Below are positions 6,604 to 13,962 of a stretch of DNA of 17,654 nt, one piece after another. The stretch spans positions 1-17,654 of the forward strand of contig WFRL01000046.1 in the NCBI GenBank assembly GCA_015486555.1, given 5' to 3'. The position numbers were made by a program, and so were the translations under genes. The notes beneath the pieces are model-generated. The model saw only the letters and a list, made by a program, of their open reading frames with translations. It searched no databases and was not told the DNA's origin. Origin of the DNA: Candidatus Microgenomates bacterium. Lineage in GTDB: Bacteria; Patescibacteriota; Microgenomatia; JAADGY01. The first letter of the stretch is position 1; each line of letters begins with the position of its first letter.

Positions 6604-8139
6604 ATGAAAAGGGTTTGGGTGAGATTGAGGGTATGGTGGGGAATTATCTTTGGATTGACGGTTATTGGTTTCTGGATGCGGTTTGCAAGGATTTTAAGTT
6701 CTTATTCTTTTTGGAATGATGAAGCACAAGTAGCTATTTGGGCTAAAAGCTTATTACTAGGCCGAGGGGTTTTCTACTTTAGAGGCCTTCTTCCCACCGG
6801 TCTTTATCAGCTATTTACCTACTACCTAACTGCCTTAAGTATGTGGGTTTTCGGCATGAATGAATTTGGGGCGCGGGTGGTTTATGTGGTGATTGGGTCA
6901 TTGATTATTCCGATGAGTGCTTGGGTAGCTTTGAAGTTAAGCAACAAAAAATGGGTGGGGATTGTAGTCCCCTTTTTGGTAGCTTTTTCAAATTTGGAAA
7001 TCGCTTGGTCCCAACAAGTCCGGCCATATATTGTCTTACAATTTCTGTTTTTGATACTGATATGGGGATGGATAAGATATGTGGAGGGTAAGGTTGGGTT
7101 ATATAAGTGGGCAATTACATCTCTGGTTTTAAGCATTGTTATGACCCTTTTCCATACCAGTGCTTTTGTGGTGGGGGTTTTGATATTGGGAGTGGTTGGA
7201 TATAAAGTTTTAAGACAAGATGGATTTAAGTCATCGAAAATTTGGGGTTTGGTTGGGCTGACAGGAGTACTTTTCGTCATACTGTTTATTAAATTGAAAG
7301 TTTTTAAATGGGGATTATGTTTTGTGTCTAATATCGATTTGAACAGAGTGCGGTTCAAAATCTGGCATTTTATCTTTTTTTGGAAACATTATCTTTTTTA
7401 TTTACCTTGGGCAGTGGCTGGCTGGCTTCGGCTTTTCCAAAAAACTAAATATCGTCTGATAGCTGTTTCTATTCTTTTAATTACCATCATTTTGACTATA
7501 GCAGTATTGGTACGACCAGCTAACTCCACATATGTTAGATATACGCTGATCAGCTTCCCTTTTGTTTTTATTTTTACAGCTTTGGGCATTAGCTGGCTGG
7601 CCAGTTATCTAAATCTTAAACGGTTAAGGTTTTTGGGTATTGTTTTAACGGTGGCTCTGATTATTGGTTTAGGAATAAAAAACCACACTTTAAGTTTTTG
7701 CTCCACCTGTTATCATTCTATTAATGCTGATGTGCGGGAAAATCCGTTAGCAGATTACAAAAGATTTTTTAATGAAGCCAAGCCTTATTTTGATAAATAT
7801 CCGGATATGGCTTTGGTGGATGCATGGGAGGATCGAGATATTTGGTATTTAAACCGAAAGGTCGATGCCTTTATGATTGCTAGAAATGACCATCAAGGAA
7901 AGAAAACCGAGTTAGGTGGCGCATTTGTGACAAATGTGGATGAGTTAAAAAGGTTTTTACAAAAGAAAGGCAAAGCGTTAGTAATAATCGAAGGATGGCC
8001 AAGTTTGGCAGGAAACAAAATGCAGGCGTTTGTGAGAAAATCTTTAAAGTTTAAATACAAGGTTTGTGATAAAAAGTTAGCTAATGAGGGTTGGTGTTTG
8101 GAGTTATATAGTTATGGGGTAAAAAATGGAAAAAATTGA
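6604..8139 (+). CDS. GT39-like (ArnT/PMT superfamily) membrane glycosyltransferase
   Basis: A GT-C fold integral membrane enzyme that should transfer a sugar from a polyprenyl-phosphate donor on the outer face of the membrane. Residues 1-25 form the first helix. The first external loop has FWNDEAQ with the catalytic-type D39-E40, followed by LLPTGLYQL and NEFGARVV. A WSQQVRPY block (135-142) is typical of the family. About nine to eleven hydrophobic helices run to residue 365. The last 140 residues are soluble and probably extracytoplasmic. At 511 aa it has normal length. The downstream GT2 gene overlaps by 14 bases, so the two are one operon: GT2 could act on the cytoplasmic side and this enzyme outside. 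Confidence 0.88.
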   Translation: MKRVWVRLRVWWGIIFGLTVIGFWMRFARILSSYSFWNDEAQVAIWAKSLLLGRGVFYFRGLLPTGLYQLFTYYLTALSMWVFGMNEFGARVVYVVIGSLIIPMSAWVALKLSNKKWVGIVVPFLVAFSNLEIAWSQQVRPYIVLQFLFLILIWGWIRYVEGKVGLYKWAITSLVLSIVMTLFHTSAFVVGVLILGVVGYKVLRQDGFKSSKIWGLVGLTGVLFVILFIKLKVFKWGLCFVSNIDLNRVRFKIWHFIFFWKHYLFYLPWAVAGWLRLFQKTKYRLIAVSILLITIILTIAVLVRPANSTYVRYTLISFPFVFIFTALGISWLASYLNLKRLRFLGIVLTVALIIGLGIKNHTLSFCSTCYHSINADVRENPLADYKRFFNEAKPYFDKYPDMALVDAWEDRDIWYLNRKVDAFMIARNDHQGKKTELGGAFVTNVDELKRFLQKKGKALVIIEGWPSLAGNKMQAFVRKSLKFKYKVCDKKLANEGWCLELYSYGVKNGKN

Positions 8140-8908
8140 TGTAGTTATTGTTAATTATTTACAATCATCTACGGTTACTGAGTTAGTGGAAAGCCTAATT
8201 AAAGAAAAAACAGTTGGTCAAATAATTGTAGTGGATAACAGCGAGGATAAGGGCGAGGCGAAAAGATTAAAAGAGAATTTAGATGATTTAAAAGTAAAGA
8301 TTGTAGTTAGTGATGAAAATTTGGGGTTTGCAGCTGGAAGTAATGTGGGTTTTAAACAAACAAGATCAGATTATGTGGCTTTCGTGAATCCAGACATTGT
8401 GTATGAGGGTGATTTGGATCAGATATTAAATGGAGTAAGAAGCTTAGGGGCGGATATAGTAGCGCCGGTTATGGTGGATAAAAAAGGAAATCTTATTCCA
8501 ACGGCCGGGCATTTTCCCAAATTAAGTTTAAAGTTTTGGCGGTATTTGTTATTATGGGTTGAAAAAATTAACCACGATATCAATCACCCTATCCGAGTTG
8601 ATTGGGTAAGTGGGGCTTTTATGGTGGTAAGACGTGATGTTTTTGAAGCCTTGAGTGGTTTTGATAAAAAATTTAAGCTTTATTATGAAGATTTGGATTT
8701 GTGTTGGCGGGCTAAAAAGAATGGATTTACGATTTGGTATTTACCGGTAAAAATTGTTCATTTATCACACCAGTCGGTGAAAAAAAATAAAGATCAAGCT
8801 AACAAATGGTTTAATCAAAGCCGGTTTTATTTTGTTAAAAAACACCGAGGATGGTTGATGGCAATGATAAATAAAATGACAAACTGGATTAAAGCCAACT
8901 CTGGGTGA
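8126..8908 (+). CDS. GT2 family glycosyltransferase (rhamnosyltransferase-like)
   Basis: A cytoplasmic GT-A enzyme adding a sugar from a nucleotide donor to a glycan or lipid-linked acceptor. Visible motifs: IDVVIVNY (4-11), VVDNSE (35-40), ENLGFAAGSNVG (64-75), the metal-binding NPD (88-90), DWVSGAFMVVRR (159-170) and the acceptor/catalytic YYEDLDLCWR (186-195). This combination is typical of the WcaE/RfbF-like rhamnosyl- or galactosyltransferase branch; the exact sugar is unknown. At 260 aa it is a single domain with no membrane anchor. It overlaps the GT39 gene by 14 bases, which suggests coupled translation; only a weak GGGG lies before the ATG. Confidence 0.93.
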   Translation: MEKIDVVIVNYLQSSTVTELVESLIKEKTVGQIIVVDNSEDKGEAKRLKENLDDLKVKIVVSDENLGFAAGSNVGFKQTRSDYVAFVNPDIVYEGDLDQILNGVRSLGADIVAPVMVDKKGNLIPTAGHFPKLSLKFWRYLLLWVEKINHDINHPIRVDWVSGAFMVVRRDVFEALSGFDKKFKLYYEDLDLCWRAKKNGFTIWYLPVKIVHLSHQSVKKNKDQANKWFNQSRFYFVKKHRGWLMAMINKMTNWIKANSG

Positions 8909-9168
8909 AAAGGGGAGTACTCAGCTGGGAGGAGTTAAGAAATTAAAATTAAAAGTGTGGAGCTTGAATTTGAAACCTCAAACTGCTATTGGAGAAAAAG
9001 TGGTCCGCGGCAACTATAGATTTTTGTTACAAGTCGGGAATATACCCCTGCGCCTTCGGCTAGATCCTTCACTTCGCCTAACGGCTCGTTCAGGATGACG
9101 CGAGAAGAGAGTCTTCCGGCTCCGTTCGGGATGACGGGGAAAGGAGGAAGGTACAACCTCCTCCCCGG
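8909..9168. repeat. Gap with partial palindromic arms
   Basis: The first 130 bases show nothing recognisable. 9041-9099 is the right half of an element: a piece of core (CCCCTGCGCC), GCTAGATCCTTC, a GCC-TAAC-GGC inner hairpin and TCAGGATGAC. 9117-9135 is a second, truncated arm (GGCTC..GGGATGAC). A linker (9136-9168, GAGGAAGGTACAACCTCC type) follows that is also found in regions 3 and 5. Reading frames here encode only repeat sequence. Confidence 0.75.
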
Positions 9169-9297
9169 GTCATTCTGACCCTCCGTGGCGGAGGGGAAGA
9201 ATCTAGCGAAGCGCAAAGAATTTGGCACCCAGGTTTGAGTTGATTCTCGTGCGCCTTTGGCTATAGATCCTTCGTCGCTGTTGCTCCTCAGGATAAC
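9169..9297. repeat. Palindromic repeat element 2 (core A)
   Basis: Left arm 9169-9207: ATTCT, GA, CCCTCCG, TGG loop, CGGAGGG, GA, AGAAT, then CTAGC. The core has TTGGCACCCAGG and TTGAGTTGATTCTC. Right arm 9260-9297: a TA insertion splits CTAG, and the end reads TCAGGATAAC, so this side is slightly decayed. From 9298 to 9491 no gene is seen; 9366-9392 is a T-rich GTTTAGAGTTTAGTGCTTAGG stretch of a kind common as dispersed repeats. Confidence 0.85.
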
Positions 9298-9480
9298 TTC
9301 TCAAAGGGTCCAAACTTAATCATTGGCATTCGGTCATTGAAGATTAGGCAGTTTCTTTCCCTGTTTAGAGTTTAGTGCTTAGGATTTGTTTCTCTTAACT
9401 AGAATCAACCAGTAAAGTCTTCCTACTTTAGGTGTTGAATTTGAAACTGGGATGTAGGGTTTATCTGCTAGCCGAAGTGC

Positions 9481-9486
9481 TATAGT
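9481..9486 (+). promoter_or_regulatory. -10-like box of the MFS gene, close to the start codon
   Basis: TATAGT ending five bases before the ATG at 9492, with no SD in the preceding 25 bases. Probable leaderless start. Confidence 0.4.
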
Positions 9487-9491
9487 GAAGT

Positions 9492-10727
9492 ATGCGCTTG
9501 TGGTCAATTAGAAATAAGACCTTACTTAACAACCAACTATCTAGTTTTCTGATAATCTTGTTTTTCCTCTTTCTTATTGATGCTATCCTTTCTTATTGGG
9601 TTCCCAACTTCATTCAAAACATATATCACAACTCTTTCTATATGGGCTTGATAGTTTCCGCTTCCTCAATTGTGGGCCTTGCTTTCGATATGGTTTTCTC
9701 AGAGGTACTTGGTGGACGGACAGTTAGTCAAGTAGTGGGACTTCTTGGAGGAGGGATATTCTTTTTTATTCTCTTTCTCAGCTTAAGTTCTTTTAAACCG
9801 AGTTTAATTTTTCTTCTTCTGGCTATGGCCAGCTGGGGATTTTATTACGATCTTTTTAATTTCTCTAGCCAGCAGTATGTGGCCGAAACTACCCTCCTCC
9901 CTGATCGACCTTTGATTTGGTCAGTAATTAGTTTCATTCGCAATCTAGCCTACTTCATCGGTCCTTTAATTGTAGTCAAACTTCTCTTTAACAATAATCA
10001 AGCTGTCCTTTTGTCAGTTTTCATTACTCTCATCTTAGCTGGCCTGAAATTAAAATCTTCTGTTTTTAAAAGATCAAAAAATACCTTTCGACACCGGGCT
10101 GTCAGTTTTCTGGCCGAGTTAAACCATTGGTGGGTGCTTCTTGACCACGTTTGGCCTTTACTTATTATCAGCCTTTTTCTTGGCCTAATCGACGCCACTT
10201 ATTGGACCACCGGAACAATCATCACTAATAACTTAGCCCAGATCTCAACCTGGGGAGGTTTATTTCTCTCTTTATATATCTTACCTTTTCTCCTTTCCGG
10301 TGGCTTCATTTATAAATTCCACATTAAAACCATTCACTATCATTTGGTTTTAAGCCTTCTTTTCTTAGCTGGCACCTTCTTAGCTTCAATTAACTTCCTT
10401 CCCTACCTTTGGTGGAAATTAGCCATTGTTTTTATCTCTAGCACCCTCATCGCCATTAGCCAGCCCTTAATTAATACTGCCTATACTAACCTCCTTGTCC
10501 GACTTGGACGGCACCGGGAACATTTAATTGGTCTTTCAGATTCTATGCTCAACCTAGCCTATATCTTTGGACCGATTATTGCCGGTGGCCTGGCCGCTTG
10601 GGTAGGAAACATAAACACTTTCGCCATTATGGGGATTAGTTTAGGACTAATCACTATTTTTCTCTGGCTAACCATTCCTTCCCAACTTCGCCTGCCTCAA
10701 AAGGAAATCTCCCAATGGGAAGAATAA
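9492..10727 (+). CDS. Major facilitator superfamily-type transporter
   Basis: A 411-aa integral membrane protein with about 12 hydrophobic helices in two halves: 17-38, 50-70, 80-100, 105-125, 142-164 and 168-186, a basic central loop (187-215), then 217-236, 252-272, 284-300, 308-328, 350-372 and 375-395. The repeated half structure, the charged central loop and the GPIIAGGLAAWVG helix 11 support MFS. The loop 2-3 motif A is degenerate (EVLGGRTVSQ), so the substrate is unknown; efflux or sugar/glycan export are possibilities. It stands alone between two repeat clusters. The coding strand is clearly C-rich over G, opposite to the preceding glycosyltransferase genes. Confidence 0.8.
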   Translation: MRLWSIRNKTLLNNQLSSFLIILFFLFLIDAILSYWVPNFIQNIYHNSFYMGLIVSASSIVGLAFDMVFSEVLGGRTVSQVVGLLGGGIFFFILFLSLSSFKPSLIFLLLAMASWGFYYDLFNFSSQQYVAETTLLPDRPLIWSVISFIRNLAYFIGPLIVVKLLFNNNQAVLLSVFITLILAGLKLKSSVFKRSKNTFRHRAVSFLAELNHWWVLLDHVWPLLIISLFLGLIDATYWTTGTIITNNLAQISTWGGLFLSLYILPFLLSGGFIYKFHIKTIHYHLVLSLLFLAGTFLASINFLPYLWWKLAIVFISSTLIAISQPLINTAYTNLLVRLGRHREHLIGLSDSMLNLAYIFGPIIAGGLAAWVGNINTFAIMGISLGLITIFLWLTIPSQLRLPQKEISQWEE

Positions 10728-10919
10728 CCTCATTCTTCTCCGGGTCAACCCTGAACTGATTAAAAATTATAAAGTCTTAGCACCTAGGCTTGAGTAGACA
10801 CCCGTGCGCCTTCGGCTAGATCCTTCACTTCGCCTATCGGCTCGTTCAGGATGACAGAGAAAAGGGAAGCGGCTCGTTCAGGATGACGCGAGAAGAGGAA
10901 GGTACGACCTCCTTCCCGG
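10728..10919. repeat. Half palindromic element plus truncated arm
   Basis: 10777-10814 is core A (TAGCACC, CTTGAGTAGACACCCG). 10815-10855 is a right arm with a GCC-TATC-GGC inner hairpin (GATA loop on the other strand). 10870-10887 is a truncated second arm (CGGCTCGTTCAGGATGAC). The linker 10888-10919 equals those of regions 2 and 5 with few changes. The left arm of this element is missing. Confidence 0.8.
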
Positions 10920-11052
10920 GTCATTCTGACCCTCCGTGGCGGAGGGGAAGAATCTAGCGAAGCGCAAAGAACTTGGCACCAAGTTTGAGTTCTAATTCCT
11001 GCGCTCGCTGTTGCTCGCTAGATCTTTCGTCGCCCCAGCTCCTCAAGATGAC
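10920..11052. repeat. Palindromic repeat element 3 (core A), upstream of the VirB4-like gene
   Basis: Left arm 10920-10958 carries the CCCTCCG/CGGAGGG hairpin. The core contains ACTTGG CA CCAAGT. Right arm 11017-11052 has GATCTTTC..TCAAGATGAC; read on the other strand it is ATCTT paired with AAGAT, a variant in which both sides of the stem changed. It ends 29 bases before the ATG at 11082. Confidence 0.9.
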
Positions 11053-11067
11053 CGGGGAAAGGGATTG

Positions 11068-11076
11068 TGTTAGACT
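11068..11076 (+). promoter_or_regulatory. Extended -10 box of the VirB4-like gene
   Basis: TGTTAGACT matches TGnTAnnnT and ends five bases before the ATG at 11082. The nearest purine-rich AAAGGGA (11058-11064) lies upstream of the box, so a leaderless transcript is likely. Confidence 0.45.
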
Positions 11077-11081
11077 AAATT

Positions 11082-12890
11082 ATGAAACTGCCATGGGACA
11101 AAAAGGTGCCTACCGAAAATTCCAATAGAGATAATTCGACAGCTTCAGATCAGAACAAGCTAGCCGAAGGGGTTACTGATGTAGTTGATGTAATAGCCCC
11201 TTCAGCTATCGAGGAGGACTTCAATTTTCTCAGAATTGGAGATAGTTATGTTCAAACTCTTTTTGTAGCTGGTTACCCCCGTTATGTTTCTTCCAACTGG
11301 CTTCTTCCTCTTATAAACTTTGAACATACTATTGATATAAGCATGCACATTTACCCTGTAGAGGGGAAAACAGTACTAGATGATTTGAGACGAAAAATCG
11401 CCGAGATGGAGGCGGAGATTACTAACGACCTTCAACAAGGAAAGGCGATTAATCCCAGTACTCAAGCTAAGTTGGAGGACGCCCGACTTCTCCAAGAGCA
11501 GCTGGTCCGGGGGGTAGAACGATTCTTCCTCTTCGGCCTCTACATTAATATCTACAGCTCTACTCTTAAAGAACTAAGGTTCACCTCTGAACAGGTTATC
11601 TCAACTTTAGGTTCAATAATGATTGTTGCTAAAAAGGCAACCTTACAAATGGACGAGGGTTTCAAAGCAGTCATCCCTATAGCTGAAGATAAATTAGACA
11701 TAAAGAGAAATATGGATACGACCTCCTTGGCAACTACTTTTCCTTTTACCTCTTCCGAGTTATCTGATAATAGGGGAATACTTTATGGGATTAATGAACA
11801 TAATGAATCATTAGTAGTTTTTGACCGTTTCTCTTTAGAAAATGCTAATATGACCGTTTTTGCCACTTCAGGGGCTGGGAAGTCATATGCTGTTAAATTA
11901 GAAGTTCTTCGCTCTCTTCTTTTCGGAATTAATGTCATTGTCATCGACCCCGAGGATGAGTATCGTATGTTAGCCAGTGCTGTTGCTGGTAACTACCTTG
12001 ATTTTTCCCCAACCTCAGCTAACAAGGTTAATCCTTTTGACTTAAAGATAAACAAGATCGAGGATGAGGATGTCCTTAGCCAAAAAATAATGTTCCTCCA
12101 TGCCTTGATGGAGATTATTATGGGAAAATTTACCCCAGAGGAAGGAGCTATTATTGATCGGGCTATTGTTCGTGCTTACAAGATGAAGGGGATTACCCCT
12201 GATCCTCAAACTCAGACCAAAGAACCTCCTTTAATGGAAGATCTTTATAAAATTTTAGTAGGCTATGAAAACGAGGTTGGTAAACAACTGGCCCTAAGGA
12301 TGGAACGTTTTATTAAAGGCGGTTTAGCTAAGATATTTAATGCTCCCTCAAATATTCGCCTCGATTCACCCTTAACTGTCTTTTCAATACACAAAGTGGA
12401 GGATGAGTTAAGGCCAGTAGCTATCTTTGTTATTCTTAACTTTATCTGGAACGAAATAATCACTCGTTTCAAGAAGAGGTTATTAGTTGTTGATGAAGCT
12501 TGGTATCTAATGCAGTACCCCGGTTCAGCCCGTTTTCTCCGAGGAATAACCAAAAGGGCCCGCAAGTACTACTTGGGAGTTACTACTATAACCCAAGACG
12601 TAGAGGACTTCTTAAACTCCCCTTATGGAGCCTCAATAATTAATAACTCAGCCATCCAGCTTTTAATGAAACAAGCACCAGCCGCCATTGATAAAGTTAG
12701 TAAAACTTTTTACCTCTCTGAGGGAGAAAGAAAGCTTCTCTTAGCAGCGAATGTTGGTGAGGGGATTTTCTTTGCTGGAGCCAATCATGTAGCTATACGA
12801 GTGGTAGCCGCGCCTGAGGAACACCGACTTATTACCACTAAACCTGAAGAAATTCTAGCTGCTTCTCAAGGTGGAGCTGACAAGAGTTGA
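11082..12890 (+). CDS. VirB4/TraC-like type IV secretion family ATPase
   Basis: An AAA+-like ATPase of the VirB4/TraC/TraG P-loop family, which powers pilus or DNA/protein transfer at the inner membrane. The N-terminal part (about 48-230) has GDSYVQTLFVAGYPRYVSS and the helical TLKELRFTSEQV region. Walker A is ATSGAGKS (261-268), followed by VIDPEDEY (287-294). Walker B is RLLVVDEAW (466-474), and GVTTITQDVEDF (499-510) follows. At 602 aa it is shorter than classical VirB4 (about 800), lacking the first N-terminal domain; a separate protein resembling that domain is encoded convergently next door. The ATG has no SD but a -10-like box five bases away. The last 36 bases overlap the convergent gene. 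Confidence 0.92.
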   Translation: MKLPWDKKVPTENSNRDNSTASDQNKLAEGVTDVVDVIAPSAIEEDFNFLRIGDSYVQTLFVAGYPRYVSSNWLLPLINFEHTIDISMHIYPVEGKTVLDDLRRKIAEMEAEITNDLQQGKAINPSTQAKLEDARLLQEQLVRGVERFFLFGLYINIYSSTLKELRFTSEQVISTLGSIMIVAKKATLQMDEGFKAVIPIAEDKLDIKRNMDTTSLATTFPFTSSELSDNRGILYGINEHNESLVVFDRFSLENANMTVFATSGAGKSYAVKLEVLRSLLFGINVIVIDPEDEYRMLASAVAGNYLDFSPTSANKVNPFDLKINKIEDEDVLSQKIMFLHALMEIIMGKFTPEEGAIIDRAIVRAYKMKGITPDPQTQTKEPPLMEDLYKILVGYENEVGKQLALRMERFIKGGLAKIFNAPSNIRLDSPLTVFSIHKVEDELRPVAIFVILNFIWNEIITRFKKRLLVVDEAWYLMQYPGSARFLRGITKRARKYYLGVTTITQDVEDFLNSPYGASIINNSAIQLLMKQAPAAIDKVSKTFYLSEGERKLLLAANVGEGIFFAGANHVAIRVVAAPEEHRLITTKPEEILAASQGGADKS

Positions 12891-13568
12891 TTGATACTCA
12901 AAAGGAGAGGATGTCTTAATCGGCTGGTTAGGATTGTAGATAGCATAAAAAAGATGAATAAGTTCCTGATCGGTCAGTTGCCTGGCAGGCAGGCCAATTC
13001 TGGCCAATTGGCGGATGAGATGATCCCGTTTAGGCTCAAGGGCATTTTTAGCTTTAATCAGAAGAGAATCTAGATTTATGGTTGGTTCTTCAACTTTCTT
13101 CTTTTCCTCCTTCTTAGTAAAAGGGGAGAAAAGGTTAAATTCCGTCGTTGGTGGTTTGAAAACAACCGGTTTGTAAGGAATAGCTAAGTAAAACTTTTTG
13201 TCAAGAACATTTTTATCTTTAACTAACTGTTGAATAAAACGCCGATATTCTTCCAGGCGACCCTTCATTAGTTTTCGTTTTATTTCTTTTAACCTCTCAT
13301 CGAGGTAGTTAAGGTACAGAGAAAGGTCCTTTTTTTGGGAATGGATATAAATTTGAATAGGAAAAGAAAGGGAGTTTAAAAGGCCAGAATAAGCAAAAAT
13401 AACTGCTTCTTGTTCTTCTTCTGATAGAAGATCAAAGTTAATGGCCCCTACCCAAATGATCATAACTACGCTCATATCTTTAAGAATCACCAAGTTATTC
13501 TGGATGGTTTTTAAGGGAATTTGTTCTTGGGTCGTCCCAACAATACCTATCTTCCGTGGATCGATCAT
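12855..13568 (-). CDS. TraC-like N-terminal-domain protein (T4SS-associated)
   Basis: A 237-aa soluble protein that resembles the N-terminal domain of TraC/VirB4 proteins. It has a hydrophobic GAINFDLLSEEEQEAVI (41-57), then LLNSLSFPIQIYIHSQ (63-78), LSLYLNYLDERL (82-93), a coiled helix with EYRRFIQQLV (107-116), FYLAIPY (126-132), and near the end LARIGLPARQLTDQELIHLFY followed by IYNP. No P-loop is present. It probably works with the adjacent ATPase as a split TraC. The ATG is preceded at five bases by a perfect TATAAT and no SD. The 3' end overlaps the ATPase gene by 36 bases in convergent orientation. The family assignment comes from remembered motif patterns and should be tested by profile search. 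Confidence 0.7.
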   Translation of the reverse strand: MIDPRKIGIVGTTQEQIPLKTIQNNLVILKDMSVVMIIWVGAINFDLLSEEEQEAVIFAYSGLLNSLSFPIQIYIHSQKKDLSLYLNYLDERLKEIKRKLMKGRLEEYRRFIQQLVKDKNVLDKKFYLAIPYKPVVFKPPTTEFNLFSPFTKKEEKKKVEEPTINLDSLLIKAKNALEPKRDHLIRQLARIGLPARQLTDQELIHLFYAIYNPNQPIKTSSPFEYQSTLVSSTLRSS

Positions 13569-13573
13569 ATTTC

Positions 13574-13579
13574 ATTATA
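13574..13579 (-). promoter_or_regulatory. -10 box of the TraC-N-like gene, close to the start codon
   Basis: Perfect TATAAT on the minus strand, five bases before the ATG; no SD follows it. Probable leaderless start. Confidence 0.55.
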
Positions 13580-13636
13580 GCTTACTTTTCTCCCCTAACA
13601 TACCTCAATTCGTGAAGTACAACCTTCCCAGAAGCA

Positions 13637-13739
13637 GTCACTCTGACCCTCCATGGCGGAGGGGAAGAATCTAGCGAAGCGCTATGAATTGGCTCTCTCT
13701 TTGTTTCCGGTCATTCTGAGCCCCAGCGAAGAATCTAGC
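13637..13739. repeat. Lone left arm and second left arm of region 4
   Basis: 13637-13675 is a left arm with no partner (GTCACTCTGA, CCCTCC/GGAGGG stem, GAAGAATCTAGC); the first stem block has a T-to-C change that breaks one pair. 13671-13739 matches 15452-15520 at 63 of 69 positions, so this stretch was copied together with the start of the next element. Confidence 0.85.
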
Positions 13740-13838
13740 GAAGCGCAAATACTTAGCTCCCAAGCTTGAGTTCTAATTCCTGCGCTCGCTGTTGCTCGCT
13801 AGATCCTTCACTTCGCCTGGCGGCTCGTTCAGGATGAC
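13710..13838. repeat. Palindromic repeat element 4 (core A)
   Basis: Left arm 13710-13739: ATTCT, GA, GC, CCCA loop, GC, GA, AGAAT, CTAGC. Core: CTTAGCTCCCAAGCTTGAG. Then GCGCTCGCTGTTGCTCGC (the second hairpin in inverted form) and right arm 13798-13838 with a GCC-TGGC-GGC inner hairpin and TCAGGATGAC. Truncated arms follow at 13853-13870, 13884-13897 and 13918-13931. No gene is seen in 13569-13962. Confidence 0.9.
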
Positions 13839-13962
13839 AGAGAAAAGGGAAACGGCTCGTTCAGGATGACCGGGAGGAGGAGGCTCCTCAGAATGATGTG
13901 AGGGGGTGCCTGTCAACTCGTTTAGGATAACGGGGATAAACAAGGATGCTCTAATACCTAAG

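Noticed and set aside
8986..9228. Minus-strand open frame of 80 codons
   Set aside because: It consists wholly of palindromic repeat sequence (peptide words such as RFARFF and VILNEP recur in other repeat frames) and has no SD.
11082..13568. A conjugation or mobile-plasmid module
   Set aside because: Only the VirB4-like ATPase and its TraC-N-like neighbour are present; no relaxase, coupling protein, pilin or other T4SS subunit is visible.
10770..13931. CRISPR array
   Set aside because: Repeats are palindromic, in both orientations, of unequal spacing and with conserved spacers; no cas genes are present.
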